Part shown: one piece after another, positions 1-8,593 of the stretch
Numbering within the stretch: the first letter of the stretch is position 1
Layout of the letters: each line of letters starts with the position of its first letter
Source: Oscillospiraceae bacterium
GTDB lineage: Bacteria > Bacillota > Clostridia > Oscillospirales > Ruminococcaceae
Direction: 5' to 3'
Assembly: GCA_015067185.1 (NCBI GenBank)
Contig: SVMZ01000030.1
Location: forward strand, 1-38,116
DNA: 38,116 nucleotides
Position numbers and translations under genes: made by a program
The notes under the pieces: generated by a model
Told to the model about the DNA's origin: nothing
Databases searched by the model: none
Seen by the model: only the letters and a program-made list of their open reading frames with translations

Positions 1-1
1 C

Positions 2-247
2 AGTTTGATGATGGTTCTGCCCAACCGCCGCGGTTCCCTCTACCGCGTCCTTTCCCGTTTTAATGCGCTTGGCATTAACCTGCTCAAGCTGGAAAGCCGT
101 CCGCTTCCCAACAGTGACTTTGAATTCATGTTCTATTTTGATATTGAAACCTCGGTATATTCCGAAGAGTTTCTCCGCGTCTTTGATGATCTGGAAACAG
201 CGGTGGCAAGCATGAAATATCTCGGAAGCTACACAGAAGTGATATGA
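2..247 (+). CDS. pheA: Prephenate dehydratase, C-terminal ACT regulatory domain (5' end outside window)
   Basis: Only the last ~81 codons are present; the frame is open to the left edge, so this is the 3' end of a longer gene. The fragment is an ACT domain: an NRRGSL segment stands where the phenylalanine-binding loop of PheA lies, followed by the ESRP motif that is diagnostic of prephenate dehydratase ACT domains, then the FMFYFDIE strand. Prephenate dehydratase converts prephenate to phenylpyruvate and this domain gives feedback inhibition by phenylalanine. Whether a chorismate mutase domain is fused upstream cannot be seen. The stop (TGA, 245-247) lies just before the ribosome site of the next gene, aroE-aroK, so the two are almost certainly cotranscribed in an aromatic amino acid operon. 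Confidence 0.9.
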   Translation, partial: SLMMVLPNRRGSLYRVLSRFNALGINLLKLESRPLPNSDFEFMFYFDIETSVYSEEFLRVFDDLETAVASMKYLGSYTEVI

Positions 248-261
248 TCGGAGGCGTTTTC

Positions 262-1503
262 ATGCTTCATTTCGGCCTGATCGGACGTAAACTCTCCCAC
301 AGTTTTTCCCCCGCTATCCATGAGATGATCTCACAATCTGTGGCCACCTCTCTGCAATATGATTATCAGCTTTTCCCCATGGAACCGGAAACGGTAGGCA
401 ACTTCGTCCAAACCACCACGTTGGATGGTTTTAACGTTACTATCCCCTATAAGACCGATGTCATTCCGTTTTGCAGTACCCTGTCCCCCCGTGCCAAAGC
501 CATCGGCAGTGTAAACACCATGAAACGGCTTCCTGATGGAACCTTCCTTGGAGACAACACCGATTACTTTGGTTTTGAATATATGTTGGGAGAAGCTAAA
601 GCCTCTCTCCGAGGTAAAAAGGCACTTATCCTCGGTAGTGGCGGCGCCTCCAAAACAGTTTGCGCCGTCTTGCAGGATTCGGAGATTCCCTATGTAGTCA
701 TCTCCCGCTCCGGCGAAAACAACTACAACAATCTGAACCGCCACAGCGATGCCGCACTGATCGTCAACACCACACCGGTGGGGATGTATCCCAACAACGG
801 CGAATCCCCCATTGATCTTAGTTTGTTCCCCAGCTGTCAACTGGTGCTTGACCTCATCTATAATCCCTCCCGCACAGCACTGCTGCTGCAGGCCGATGAA
901 CTTGGCATTCCCGCTAAAAATGGACTTTCCATGCTTGTTGCACAGGGCGTCCGCGCAGGAGAAATTTTTCTTGACACTGCCTTGAAGGAAGAACTGATAG
1001 AAGATATTACCGCTTCCATCGCAGCAAAAACCCGCAATATCCTCCTCATCGGCATGCCCGGATGCGGAAAAACTACAGTTGCCACCTATCTTTCGGAGAT
1101 GACCGGACGCAGAATGATCGACACCGACGAGTTGATTGTTCAGCATGCCGGTATGCCCATTCCGGAGATTTTCAGCCAATACGGTGAAAAGCATTTCCGT
1201 GAGTTGGAAACATCTGCCCTCGCTGAGGCCTCCAAAGAAAGCGGTGTTATTATTGCCACCGGCGGCGGCATCGTCACACAGCCAAGAAATCTGCCGTTAA
1301 TCCGTCAAAACAGTCGCTGTATCTTTTTGGAGCGCCCTCTTGAACAGCTGGATATCTCCGGCCGCCCCATCTCTCAGGCTGTCGGTGTAGAAAAGCTCCT
1401 CCAAGAACGTCTTCCGCTTTATCAGGCATGGAGTGAGTTCTATTTCTTCAATGAAGACTCCCATTCCACTGCCAAAAAAATCTGTCAGATGCTCGGTTTA
1501 TAA
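262..1503 (+). CDS. aroE-aroK: Bifunctional shikimate dehydrogenase / shikimate kinase (AroE-AroK fusion)
   Basis: A 413-aa fusion of two shikimate-pathway enzymes. Residues 1-255 are AroE (3-dehydroshikimate + NADPH to shikimate): SHSFSP at 12-17, catalytic Lys64 in NVTIPYK, Asp101 in DNTD, the nucleotide loop GSGGAS at 125-130, and NTTPVGMYP at 169-177. Residues ~258-413 are AroK (shikimate + ATP to shikimate-3-phosphate): Walker A GMPGCGKT at 264-271, Asp287/Asp289 in MIDTDE, TGGG at 333-336, and the ERLPLY lid region. The start chosen is ATG 262, since GGAGG at 250-254 lies 7 nt upstream; an in-frame ATG at 244 overlaps the pheA stop and has no such site. The two reactions are consecutive, so the fusion may couple them. 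It sits between pheA and an aminotransferase. Confidence 0.95.
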   Translation: MLHFGLIGRKLSHSFSPAIHEMISQSVATSLQYDYQLFPMEPETVGNFVQTTTLDGFNVTIPYKTDVIPFCSTLSPRAKAIGSVNTMKRLPDGTFLGDNTDYFGFEYMLGEAKASLRGKKALILGSGGASKTVCAVLQDSEIPYVVISRSGENNYNNLNRHSDAALIVNTTPVGMYPNNGESPIDLSLFPSCQLVLDLIYNPSRTALLLQADELGIPAKNGLSMLVAQGVRAGEIFLDTALKEELIEDITASIAAKTRNILLIGMPGCGKTTVATYLSEMTGRRMIDTDELIVQHAGMPIPEIFSQYGEKHFRELETSALAEASKESGVIIATGGGIVTQPRNLPLIRQNSRCIFLERPLEQLDISGRPISQAVGVEKLLQERLPLYQAWSEFYFFNEDSHSTAKKICQMLGL

Positions 1504-1540
1504 TTTCTTTGTAACACTTTAATTTCAAAGGAGATACGCC

Positions 1541-2389
1541 ATGAAAAATCTCGGCTACTACAACGGTACCTATGCACCTCTTGATGAACTGACGGTTCCT
1601 TTCAACGACAGGGTACACTTTTTTGGAGACGGTGTTTATGAGGCAACTCTTGCCCGTAACTACACCATTTACGCCCTTGATGCCCATGTAGACAGATTTT
1701 TCTCCAGCGCATCCATGGTGGATATCCATATCCCCCACGGCAAACAGGAAATTAAGGATATTTTGAGTTCTTTAGTAAAAAAACTGGATGATCCCGATCA
1801 GCTTGTCTATTGGCAGGTTACACGAGGTACTCAGGAACGCAGCCACACCTATCCCGAAGATATGATCGGTAATTTTTGGGTGGTGCTGAGGCCAATGAAG
1901 ATGAAGGATCTCACATGTCCTATCACCGCAATCACTGCTCCTGATACCCGTTTCCTCCACTGCAACATCAAAACCCTCAACCTCATGCCTGCCGTTCTCT
2001 ATGCACAGCAAGCTCAGCGCAGTGGACATTACGAGACTATCCTCTACCGAGAGGGCGGCAGAGTGACCGAGTGTTCCCACTCCAACGTGCATATCATCAC
2101 CAGGGACGGCACCTTCAAAACCGCTCCCACCGACCATCTGATCCTCCCTGGTATTGCCCGTGCACATCTCATCAAGGCCTGCTGTGAGCTTGGAATTCCC
2201 GTGGATGAGTCTCCTTTCTCTTTGGAAGAGATGATGGATGCCGACGAAGTTTTGGTGTCCTCCTCCACCTCTCCCATACGATTTTGCAGCACCATTGACG
2301 GCAAACCGGTCGGCGGCCGTGCTCCCGAAACGGTGAAGAAACTGATGGATTGGACACTTAATGATTTTTACACCAAAACAAATTTATAA
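1541..2389 (+). CDS. dat: Class IV (D-amino acid type) aminotransferase
   Basis: A 282-aa fold-type IV PLP enzyme. The Schiff-base lysine is Lys144 in NIKTLNLMP, and Glu177 in VTECSHSN is the usual acid beside the cofactor nitrogen. TRGTQERSH carries Arg100 and His102 in the R-x-H spacing that marks bacterial D-amino acid aminotransferases (Bacillus D-AAT Arg98/His100), which favours D-alanine:2-oxoglutarate transamination over branched-chain or aminodeoxychorismate lyase activity. A D-alanine/D-glutamate supply role for the cell wall would follow. The gene starts 37 nt after aroE-aroK with AAAGGAG before ATG and ends at a strong terminator, so it is probably the last gene of the aromatic operon. 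A role as an aromatic aminotransferase cannot be excluded from context alone. Confidence 0.85.
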   Translation: MKNLGYYNGTYAPLDELTVPFNDRVHFFGDGVYEATLARNYTIYALDAHVDRFFSSASMVDIHIPHGKQEIKDILSSLVKKLDDPDQLVYWQVTRGTQERSHTYPEDMIGNFWVVLRPMKMKDLTCPITAITAPDTRFLHCNIKTLNLMPAVLYAQQAQRSGHYETILYREGGRVTECSHSNVHIITRDGTFKTAPTDHLILPGIARAHLIKACCELGIPVDESPFSLEEMMDADEVLVSSSTSPIRFCSTIDGKPVGGRAPETVKKLMDWTLNDFYTKTNL

Positions 2390-2400
2390 TTATACGCAAA

Positions 2401-2437
2401 AAAGCAGTCAACGCTTATCGGAAGCGTTGACTGCTTT
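2401..2437. terminator. Bidirectional rho-independent terminator between dat and serA
   Basis: A perfect 16-bp inverted repeat (2401-2416 with 2422-2437, arms AAAGCAGTCAACGCTT and its complement) closes a 5-nt loop. The T-rich end on each strand allows it to end dat on the plus strand and serA on the minus strand. Confidence 0.93.
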
Positions 2438-2453
2438 TTACTATTCAAAAATA

Positions 2454-3617
2454 TTAGAAAACAATAACTCTGATTACGTTCTCGACAGCCTTCAGGTCTG
2501 CAACAACCTTATCGGCTACTGCTGCATTGACATCAATGAGGGTATAGGCATAATCCTTCTTGGATTTGCTGGTGAGGTTCTCGATGTTGAGACCATCTTC
2601 AGCAATAACAGCGGAGAGATTGGTGATTACAGCAGGCTTGTTGAGATGGATAACACCGATTCTGGCTTCACCGGAACGCTCCATAGAGAGGTTCGGGAGG
2701 TTGACAGAATTCTTAATATTTCCGTTTTCAAGGAAATCGGCTACCTGCTTAACAGCCATATAGGCACAGTTCTCTTCGGATTCCGGAGTGGAAGCGCCAA
2801 GATGCGGAATTGCAGTGATGCCTTCTACACCAAGCATATCGTCGCTGGGGAAGTCGGTTACATAGGCTGCCATCTTTCCGGATTTTACAGCGGCAATGAT
2901 ATCCTCAGATACAACCAGTTCACCACGAGAGAAGTTGAGGAGTCTGACGCCGTCCTTCATCTGGCCGATGGTTTCCGCATTGATGGAACCCTTGGTATCG
3001 GGGGTTGCGGGGATATGCATGGTGATATAATCGCAGTTCTCGTAGATCTCTTTGAGGCTGTGTGCATGATGGATCACACGGGAGAGCTCCCAGGCATTGT
3101 CAACAGAGAGATAGGGATCGTAACCATAAACTTCCATGCCAAAATGGCGGGCAAGGTTGGCAACCAGAACACCAATTGCACCCAAACCGATAACGCCCAG
3201 CTTTTTGCCAAGCAGCTCAGGACCGGCAAACTGTCCTTTGCCTTTTTCAACCAGCTTGGAAACTTCGGCGCCGCTGCCCTTCAGTCCCTGTACCCATTCC
3301 ATAGCAGAAGCTACCTTACGGGAACCGATCAAAAGGCCAAGGATAACCAGCTCTTTTACTGCGTTTGCATTTGCACCGGGTGTGTTGAAAACAACAATAC
3401 CCTGCTCTGTGCAGCGGTCGATGGGAATATTGTTAACGCCGGCACCTGCTCTTGCAATTGCCTTAAGGGAGGGCTCAAACTCTGCCTCGTGAAGGGAAGC
3501 GGAACGAACCAGAATGGCATCCGGGTTCTCCATATTATCTGCGCAGACATACTTATCGCTGTTCAGCTGTGCAAGACCGGCAGCAGATATTTTGTTTACT
3601 GTTTTTATGTTATACAT
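2454..3617 (-). CDS. serA: D-3-phosphoglycerate dehydrogenase
   Basis: A 387-aa short-form SerA: first enzyme of serine synthesis, 3-phosphoglycerate + NAD+ to 3-phosphohydroxypyruvate. It shows the 2-hydroxyacid dehydrogenase Rossmann motif GLGAIG at 144-149, the catalytic Arg in LNFSRGEL, the catalytic His in IPHLGAST, and a C-terminal ACT domain (from about residue 315, ARIGVIHLNKPAVITNL) that often binds serine as inhibitor. The intervening allosteric domain of long forms is absent. The start is ambiguous: AGGAG lies 5 nt from a GTG at 3623 and 11 nt from the ATG at 3617 used here, which gives the usual N-terminus MYNIKT. It follows serC by about 11-17 nt and ends at the terminator shared with dat. 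Confidence 0.95.
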   Translation of the reverse strand: MYNIKTVNKISAAGLAQLNSDKYVCADNMENPDAILVRSASLHEAEFEPSLKAIARAGAGVNNIPIDRCTEQGIVVFNTPGANANAVKELVILGLLIGSRKVASAMEWVQGLKGSGAEVSKLVEKGKGQFAGPELLGKKLGVIGLGAIGVLVANLARHFGMEVYGYDPYLSVDNAWELSRVIHHAHSLKEIYENCDYITMHIPATPDTKGSINAETIGQMKDGVRLLNFSRGELVVSEDIIAAVKSGKMAAYVTDFPSDDMLGVEGITAIPHLGASTPESEENCAYMAVKQVADFLENGNIKNSVNLPNLSMERSGEARIGVIHLNKPAVITNLSAVIAEDGLNIENLTSKSKKDYAYTLIDVNAAVADKVVADLKAVENVIRVIVF

Positions 3618-3634
3618 TTTCACAGCAGCTCCTA

Positions 3635-4714
3635 TCAGTTGTTCTTTTCGAAGTCTTTCATAAAGTCGATGAGCTTCTCTACACCCTCAACAGGCATAGC
3701 GTTATAGATGGAAGCTCTCATACCGCCAACGGTACGGTGACCTTTCAGGTTGACAAAACCGGCAGCCTCTGCAGCCTTGACAAACTTTTTATCCAGTTCT
3801 TCATTACCGGTTACGAAGGGGATGTTCATGAGAGAACGGTCCTCTTTGACAACAGTTCCGCTAAACATATTGCTGTTGTCGAGGTAGTCATAGAACATAC
3901 CGGATTTATATTTATTGAGCTCGTTCATCTTGTCGAGTCCGCCAATTTCATCGCGGATCCACTCAAGGATAAGCTTGCAGATGTAAATGGAATATGCGGG
4001 AGGTGTGTTATACATGGAACCGTTATCGGCATGGATTCTGTAATCCAGCATAGTGGGAGTACCTTCACGTACTTCACCCAGCATGTCTTCGCGAACAATG
4101 GCAACAACAAGACCAGCAGGTCCGATGTTCTTCTGTGCTCCTGCGTAGATGGCAGCAAACTTGGTAACATCAACAGCTTCACTCATAATGCAGGAAGACA
4201 TATCGGCAATCAGGGGAACATTGCCTACATCGGGGAGGGTGTTGTAGTGGGTACCGTAAATGGTGTTGTTGTAGCAAACATGGACATAGTCGGCATCCTG
4301 ACGGATGATATCGGGAGTTACCTTCGGAATATAGGTGAAGGTCTTATCTGCGGAGGAGGCAGCGGCCTTGGCGTCGCCGTATTTTCCGGCTTCCTGATAT
4401 GCCTTCTTGGCCCACTGACCGGTTACAATATAATCAGCCTTACCTGTCTTCATGAAGTTCAGCGGCACCATTGCAAACTGTGTGGATGCACCGCCCTGAA
4501 GGAACATTACCTTATAATTATCGGGAACACCAAGCAGCTCACGAAGAACAGCTTCACATCCTTCAATGATGGTTCCGTAGATTTTAGATCGATGGCTCAT
4601 CTCCATAACAGACTGACCGCTGCCTGCATAATCCAGCATTTCTGCAGCCGCTTTCTTAAGAACGCTCTCAGGCATCATGGACGGACCTGCGGAGAAATTG
4701 TAAACTCTTGCCAT
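3635..4714 (-). CDS. serC: Phosphoserine aminotransferase
   Basis: A 359-aa fold-type I PLP enzyme that transaminates 3-phosphohydroxypyruvate with glutamate to O-phosphoserine. The N-terminus MARVYNFSAGPSMMPESVL is the standard SerC start; EMSHRSK at 39-44 and the phosphate-binding FLQGGAS at 71-77 match the family; the PLP lysine is Lys195 in AGAQKNIGPAG; the end shows GHRTVGGMRASIYNA. The frame is open 17 codons further upstream, but those residues are not SerC-like and AAAGGA lies 11 nt before ATG 4714, so this start is preferred. It is the promoter-proximal gene of serC-serA. No serB phosphatase is seen in the window. Confidence 0.96.
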   Translation of the reverse strand: MARVYNFSAGPSMMPESVLKKAAAEMLDYAGSGQSVMEMSHRSKIYGTIIEGCEAVLRELLGVPDNYKVMFLQGGASTQFAMVPLNFMKTGKADYIVTGQWAKKAYQEAGKYGDAKAAASSADKTFTYIPKVTPDIIRQDADYVHVCYNNTIYGTHYNTLPDVGNVPLIADMSSCIMSEAVDVTKFAAIYAGAQKNIGPAGLVVAIVREDMLGEVREGTPTMLDYRIHADNGSMYNTPPAYSIYICKLILEWIRDEIGGLDKMNELNKYKSGMFYDYLDNSNMFSGTVVKEDRSLMNIPFVTGNEELDKKFVKAAEAAGFVNLKGHRTVGGMRASIYNAMPVEGVEKLIDFMKDFEKNN

Positions 4715-4773
4715 TTTGTATCCATTCCTTTCAAGTATATATTCTGAAAACAAATATTTTCTCATTATATATT

Positions 4774-4802
4774 ATTATATCTTCTGCACGATTTTTTGTC
4801 AA
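4774..4802 (-). promoter_or_regulatory. serCA promoter (consensus sigma-A type)
   Basis: Read on the minus strand: TTGACA (4802-4797), a 17-nt spacer, and TATAAT (4779-4774), about 60 nt before serC. Both hexamers match consensus perfectly. Confidence 0.88.
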
Positions 4803-5012
4803 TTCTATCGTATCTCGTTGGATTTATCTGTAATAATTCCCAAAAGTTATTCCAAACCCTTTCACCCTTTGTCTATTCTTTGTGACTCTCCCCTAAAACG
4901 TCCTCACACAGGTCACGCGACAGCGAATTCGTCCTCCCTACAAATACACCTGTATTTCACAAACATATTTTTCAATATAATCAATACAATTTGTTTACAT
5001 TTCTTCTTTTGC

Positions 5013-5041
5013 TTGACATCCACACACAAAAATGATATTCT
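5013..5041 (+). promoter_or_regulatory. Promoter of the SGNH hydrolase gene
   Basis: TTGACA at 5013-5018, 17-nt spacer, TATTCT at 5036-5041, some 42 nt upstream of the start codon. Confidence 0.8.
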
Positions 5042-5082
5042 ATTTTTAAATTTAAAACACAACAATAACTGGAGTGATTATC

Positions 5083-6126
5083 ATGACTTCTCCTAAAAAA
5101 ATTATGTTTCTGGGCGGCTCCATCACCTGCGGCGGCAATGCCACCGATCATAAGCTTTCCTGGCCGTATGTATGTTATTCCCAGATTGCGCAGGGACTTT
5201 TCTGCAACAATGCCACCTATCTCAACGCCTCCATTTCCGGCACCGGTTCCTTTGTCGCAGCCATGAGACTGGGGCAGCATGTTCTTCCCTATGCCCCCGA
5301 CATGGTGTTCATTGAATTTTCGGTCAACGATCTCGGCGATGCTGCCTCTGACCCTGATCTCGTGATCTCTTCCCTGGATTATATTATCCAGAGTCTAATC
5401 AAAGTCAATCCCCATGTTGCCATCACCTTTGTCTATACCACGGTTGCCGGTAAAAATGCCTCTGCTACACACAGCATTGTTGCCAAACACTATGGTATTC
5501 CCGAAATTGATTTCCAAACCCCCATGGCAGCAGAGGTTAATGCCGGCCGCTGCAGCTGGGATTACTATCTGCCCGACAATGTCCATCCCAACGATATCGG
5601 TCACAAATTCTACGGTGATATTGCTGCTCAGGCCGTTCTTGCCGATCCTGAACGTTTTACCTCCCCCACACGTCATGCAGAGAGTATTGCAAAATATCCT
5701 TTCCATGATCCAAGAATCATCCCCGTTACCGAAGCCTTTGAGACAACCGGCTTCACCTACGGTCTCGTCTCCGATGATACCCACATCAAGCATCTTCCTG
5801 AATTAACAGTCACTCACGGTTCCTATTCCCGCAAACCCGGCGCTTCCATGAAGGTTCGTTTTCACGGCTCCCATTTCGGTATTTATCATCGCCTCTATAC
5901 CAACTGCGGATGCGCTTCCGTCTCTATCGACGGTGAATATGCCGGCAAGCTGAACTGTTACCACAACTATGCCGCATCGTATAAAGATTGCGGCGAGTTC
6001 CTTTGCTTCTTCAAAAAAACCGGACTTGCCGAGGGCGAGCATGTTGCTGAAATCACGCTGCTGGATGAAAAACATGAAAACTCCGACGGCAACCACATGA
6101 TCATCGCAGGCTTCCTTGTGGGATGA
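5083..6126 (+). CDS. SGNH/GDSL-family hydrolase
   Basis: A 347-aa protein whose first ~200 residues are an SGNH hydrolase fold. Block I is GGSIT with presumed nucleophile Ser13; block II is SISGTGS (oxyanion Gly around 53); block III is FSVND with Asn82; block V is DNVHPND with Asp165 and His168. All four catalytic positions are therefore present. The remaining ~150 residues look like a beta-sandwich accessory domain (alternating strands, aromatic-rich). There is no signal peptide, so a cytoplasmic esterase/deacetylase acting on sugars or short acyl esters is plausible, but the substrate is unknown. GGAG at 5071-5074 lies 8 nt from ATG 5083; an upstream in-frame GTG at 5074 is less likely. 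It is monocistronic, with its own promoter and terminator. Confidence 0.85.
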   Translation: MTSPKKIMFLGGSITCGGNATDHKLSWPYVCYSQIAQGLFCNNATYLNASISGTGSFVAAMRLGQHVLPYAPDMVFIEFSVNDLGDAASDPDLVISSLDYIIQSLIKVNPHVAITFVYTTVAGKNASATHSIVAKHYGIPEIDFQTPMAAEVNAGRCSWDYYLPDNVHPNDIGHKFYGDIAAQAVLADPERFTSPTRHAESIAKYPFHDPRIIPVTEAFETTGFTYGLVSDDTHIKHLPELTVTHGSYSRKPGASMKVRFHGSHFGIYHRLYTNCGCASVSIDGEYAGKLNCYHNYAASYKDCGEFLCFFKKTGLAEGEHVAEITLLDEKHENSDGNHMIIAGFLVG

Positions 6127-6161
6127 TCCCTTCTTTTACATCAAATTCTATTCACAAAACC

Positions 6162-6208
6162 AAAACCGGAAGTTTCTTCTGCTGAACAGGGCAGGAACTT
6201 CCGGTTTT
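6162..6208. terminator. Terminator between SGNH hydrolase and the ECF operon
   Basis: Thirteen-bp inverted repeat AAAACCGGAAGTT (6162-6174) / AACTTCCGGTTTT (6196-6208) followed by ATTTTTCTTT; a short inner CTGC/GCAG pairing lies in the loop. It can serve both convergent transcripts. Confidence 0.88.
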
Positions 6209-6253
6209 ATTTTTCTTTATGGCAACGGCGATAAAAACAGCGGCATTTCCACT

Positions 6254-6937
6254 CTATATCCCGTATTTTTTCTTGACCCGCTCCAGTTTTTCTCCGAACG
6301 GCTTGGCAAACAGCATTAGGAAAATCATATTAGAAACAGCATATAAAATCGTGTGCGGCAGCGCCGCCACAATAGCTGCAGAATACAACTCCCACACCAG
6401 GCCCTCGTTATACCAAAGCACCGTCCAGATATCCATTACTACCGAAAAAGCGGCTCCCGACAAAACTCCGTACAAAACCAGCACAATCCTGCTTGCCTTC
6501 AACTGTTTTGCAAATAAGCCGGCGAGCAGCCCGATCATTCCCCATGCAAGCATCTGAAAGGGAGTCCACGGTCCCTGTCCGAAATAAAAATTGGATATCA
6601 CCGCTGAAAGGGATCCCACCAAAAAACCAGCTTCTCCGCCAATATAAATTGCAGTGATAATTGTAAGTGCTGTGATCGGCTTAAACAGCGGAATAAATCT
6701 TCCCACCACAGAAAGAGCCACCATGACTGCTACTGTCACCAGCCTGCGGGTACCGATTTTTTTCTGCTCAAATCCGCATAAAAACAACCCCAACGCCAGC
6801 ACTGTCACCGCCAGTGATACCGGTGCATAACTCTTCTCTTCCGAGATCAATGCGCCTATAACAATGACAGCCGGAATCAAAAACAGAAAGGCAATTTTCA
6901 TCATCCGCCGCAATTTTTCATTCCTGATAACAATCAT
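6254..6937 (-). CDS. ECF transporter S component (predicted cobalamin-specific, CbrT-like)
   Basis: A 227-aa integral membrane protein with about six hydrophobic segments and basic ends. The stretch beginning KPITALTIITAIYIGG and continuing with GFLVGSLSAVISNFYFGQG and PWTPFQMLAWGMIGLLAGL is typical of the ECF_trnsprt S-component family, the substrate-binding subunit of energy-coupling-factor importers. Specificity is not readable from the protein; cobalamin (or a precursor) is inferred because it is the last gene of an operon headed by a B12 riboswitch and containing transcobalamin-like surface proteins. It begins 3 nt after the stop of the double ATPase gene, so it is translationally close to it. 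The start is moderately sure: GGAG is about 13 nt upstream. Confidence 0.85.
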   Translation of the reverse strand: MIVIRNEKLRRMMKIAFLFLIPAVIVIGALISEEKSYAPVSLAVTVLALGLFLCGFEQKKIGTRRLVTVAVMVALSVVGRFIPLFKPITALTIITAIYIGGEAGFLVGSLSAVISNFYFGQGPWTPFQMLAWGMIGLLAGLFAKQLKASRIVLVLYGVLSGAAFSVVMDIWTVLWYNEGLVWELYSAAIVAALPHTILYAVSNMIFLMLFAKPFGEKLERVKKKYGI

Positions 6938-6940
6938 TGC

Positions 6941-8593
6941 TCAGCTGCCGCTCCTTTCCTCATTCCGGCTGCAAAGCGCAATTGCCTGTTCCACTGTTAC
7001 AACATTTTCATAGTGTTCCCGTGTCATGCGGTTTGCCGCTGTGGTGTAAAAATTATTGCTGGCAAAAAATTGCTCCGGAACATCTTCCGCAATCACTTCT
7101 CCCCTGAAAAACATAGCGCATCGGTCTGCTGTTTCTGCAGCAAACTCCACATCATGAGTAACAATTACAATTGCCATTCCCTCGTTTCGAAGTTCTTTCA
7201 GCAGTTCAATTACTTCTTCTTTGGTGCGTGCGTCCAGTCCCTTTGTGGGTTCATCCAGCAACAGTAGCTGCGGTTTTGCAGCCAACACTTTCGCCAGCGC
7301 CACCAACTGCTGTTCTCCACCACTCAGATCGTAGGGATGGAGGTCGAAAATTTCTTTTCCGCTCAACAATGCAAACAGCTTTTGAGGGATTCTCTCTGCC
7401 CCTCCTACCTCTGCCAATTCTTCGCGGACAGTATTTTTCAGAAAAACGGTCTGCGCATCCTGAGGCAAAAATGCAAGGCACTCTTTGTAAAGGGAATTTT
7501 CTTTGTATTTCTCTGTTCGTTTTCCCAGCACCTTTATCTGTCCTCTGTATGCTTTGACCACACCGGCCGCCGTCTTCAGCAGGGTACTTTTGCCGGAACC
7601 GTTGCCTCCCAACAGACAGAATATTTCTCCCTTATATGCGGCAAATCCGGTTCCCTTCAAAACATCCGGCATCGATTTTGCATAACGAAACCAAACATCC
7701 TCCATCTCCAGAACAGGCGTTCCCGGGGCTGCCTTCATGCAAAAATCAATTTTTTTAATCTGATTCTCAAAATTCCCGGTAATAAAATCGGCGCCCTCTC
7801 TGATTGTCAGGGGACATGCTGTTTCTTTTTTATTAAGTCCATGGTATATTCGCACCGATGCAGGCATACTTTTCAGAAGCGCCGGATACTCATTCAGCTT
7901 CTGTGTCGCAAGACGCGGAGGAAGATACAGCTGCAGCATTCCGCTGTTCATCACCATCAGCTTATCGCAAATCGGTATTACATCTTCCAGACGATGCTCG
8001 GCAATGATGATGGTCAGGCCAAGCTCCCGATTCAGCTTGTGAAGTGTGGCAATAAAATCCGCTGCCGCAATCGGATCCAGCTGCGCTGTCGGCTCATCCA
8101 AAATCAACAGCTCCGGCTGCATCACCATAACAGCAGCCAGATTCAACAGCTGCTTCTGCCCGCCGGAAAGCTCATCCACCCGTTTATCAAACCATCCGCT
8201 TATTCCAAAGTATTCTGAGATCTCCGCCACACGACGACGCATTTCTTTCTGGGGCGTACCCAAATTTTCCAACCCAAATGCCAGCTCGTGCCAGACTTTA
8301 TCGGTTACGATCTGCTGCTCCGGACGCTGCATGACAAACCCTACTTTGCCTGCCGAATCGCAGATAGACATTTCTCTGATGTCTGCATTTCTCAGCATGA
8401 CCCTGCCGGTCAACTCGCCAAGCGGAGTCAGTTCTCTTTTCAGCAGCCGCAACAGCGTGGATTTACCGCTGCCTGTGGCTCCACACAAAGCAATAAATTC
8501 TCCCTTTTCCACACCAAAGGATACATTATTCACTGCTTTACGGCAACTTTCGGGATAGGTGAAGCTCAAATTTTCGACTGTAAGTATTTCCAT
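6941..8593 (-). CDS. ecfA: ECF transporter fused double ATPase (EcfA-EcfA')
   Basis: A 550-aa protein with two complete ABC ATPase modules in one chain. Module 1: Walker A GATGSGKS 38-45, Q-loop QRPEQQ 89-94, signature LSGGQ 142-146, Walker B LLILDEP 162-168, switch His200. Module 2: Walker A GGNGSGKS 329-336, signature LSGGE 423-427, Walker B LLLLDEP 443-449, switch His in IVTHDVE. Q-loop QRPEQQ is typical of CbiO/EcfA-type ATPases. It powers substrate release by the T and S subunits. In most group II ECF systems EcfA and EcfA' are separate genes; here they are fused, so a single polypeptide can form the ATPase pair. GGAGG lies 7 nt before ATG 8593, inside the end of ecfT (28-nt overlap). 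Confidence 0.93.
   Translation of the reverse strand: MEILTVENLSFTYPESCRKAVNNVSFGVEKGEFIALCGATGSGKSTLLRLLKRELTPLGELTGRVMLRNADIREMSICDSAGKVGFVMQRPEQQIVTDKVWHELAFGLENLGTPQKEMRRRVAEISEYFGISGWFDKRVDELSGGQKQLLNLAAVMVMQPELLILDEPTAQLDPIAAADFIATLHKLNRELGLTIIIAEHRLEDVIPICDKLMVMNSGMLQLYLPPRLATQKLNEYPALLKSMPASVRIYHGLNKKETACPLTIREGADFITGNFENQIKKIDFCMKAAPGTPVLEMEDVWFRYAKSMPDVLKGTGFAAYKGEIFCLLGGNGSGKSTLLKTAAGVVKAYRGQIKVLGKRTEKYKENSLYKECLAFLPQDAQTVFLKNTVREELAEVGGAERIPQKLFALLSGKEIFDLHPYDLSGGEQQLVALAKVLAAKPQLLLLDEPTKGLDARTKEEVIELLKELRNEGMAIVIVTHDVEFAAETADRCAMFFRGEVIAEDVPEQFFASNNFYTTAANRMTREHYENVVTVEQAIALCSRNEERSGS

Larger units (their letters stand above)
4715..5082. other. Divergent intergenic region serC / SGNH hydrolase
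   Basis: A 368-nt AT-rich region separating divergent genes. It holds one promoter for each side (4774-4802 minus, 5013-5041 plus). I see no riboswitch core, RNA gene or convincing small gene; an open frame crossing it has no ribosome site and a low-complexity composition. Confidence 0.7.

Noticed and set aside
2361-3707. Long open frame (448 codons) on the plus strand opposite serA
   Set aside because: It is the antisense of a clear serA gene, has no ribosome site or family motif, overlaps the dat end and the terminator, and its length follows from the codon bias of serA.
3569-4747. Long open frame (392 codons) on the plus strand opposite serC
   Set aside because: Antisense shadow of serC; the protein has no recognisable fold and begins inside serA.
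5074-5082. GTG 5074 as the start of the SGNH hydrolase
   Set aside because: It lies inside the GGAG ribosome site; ATG 5083 is 8 nt downstream of that site.
4716-5096. Possible 126-codon gene in the serC/SGNH intergenic region
   Set aside because: No ribosome site, Phe/Ile/Ser-rich low-complexity product, and it spans both promoters.
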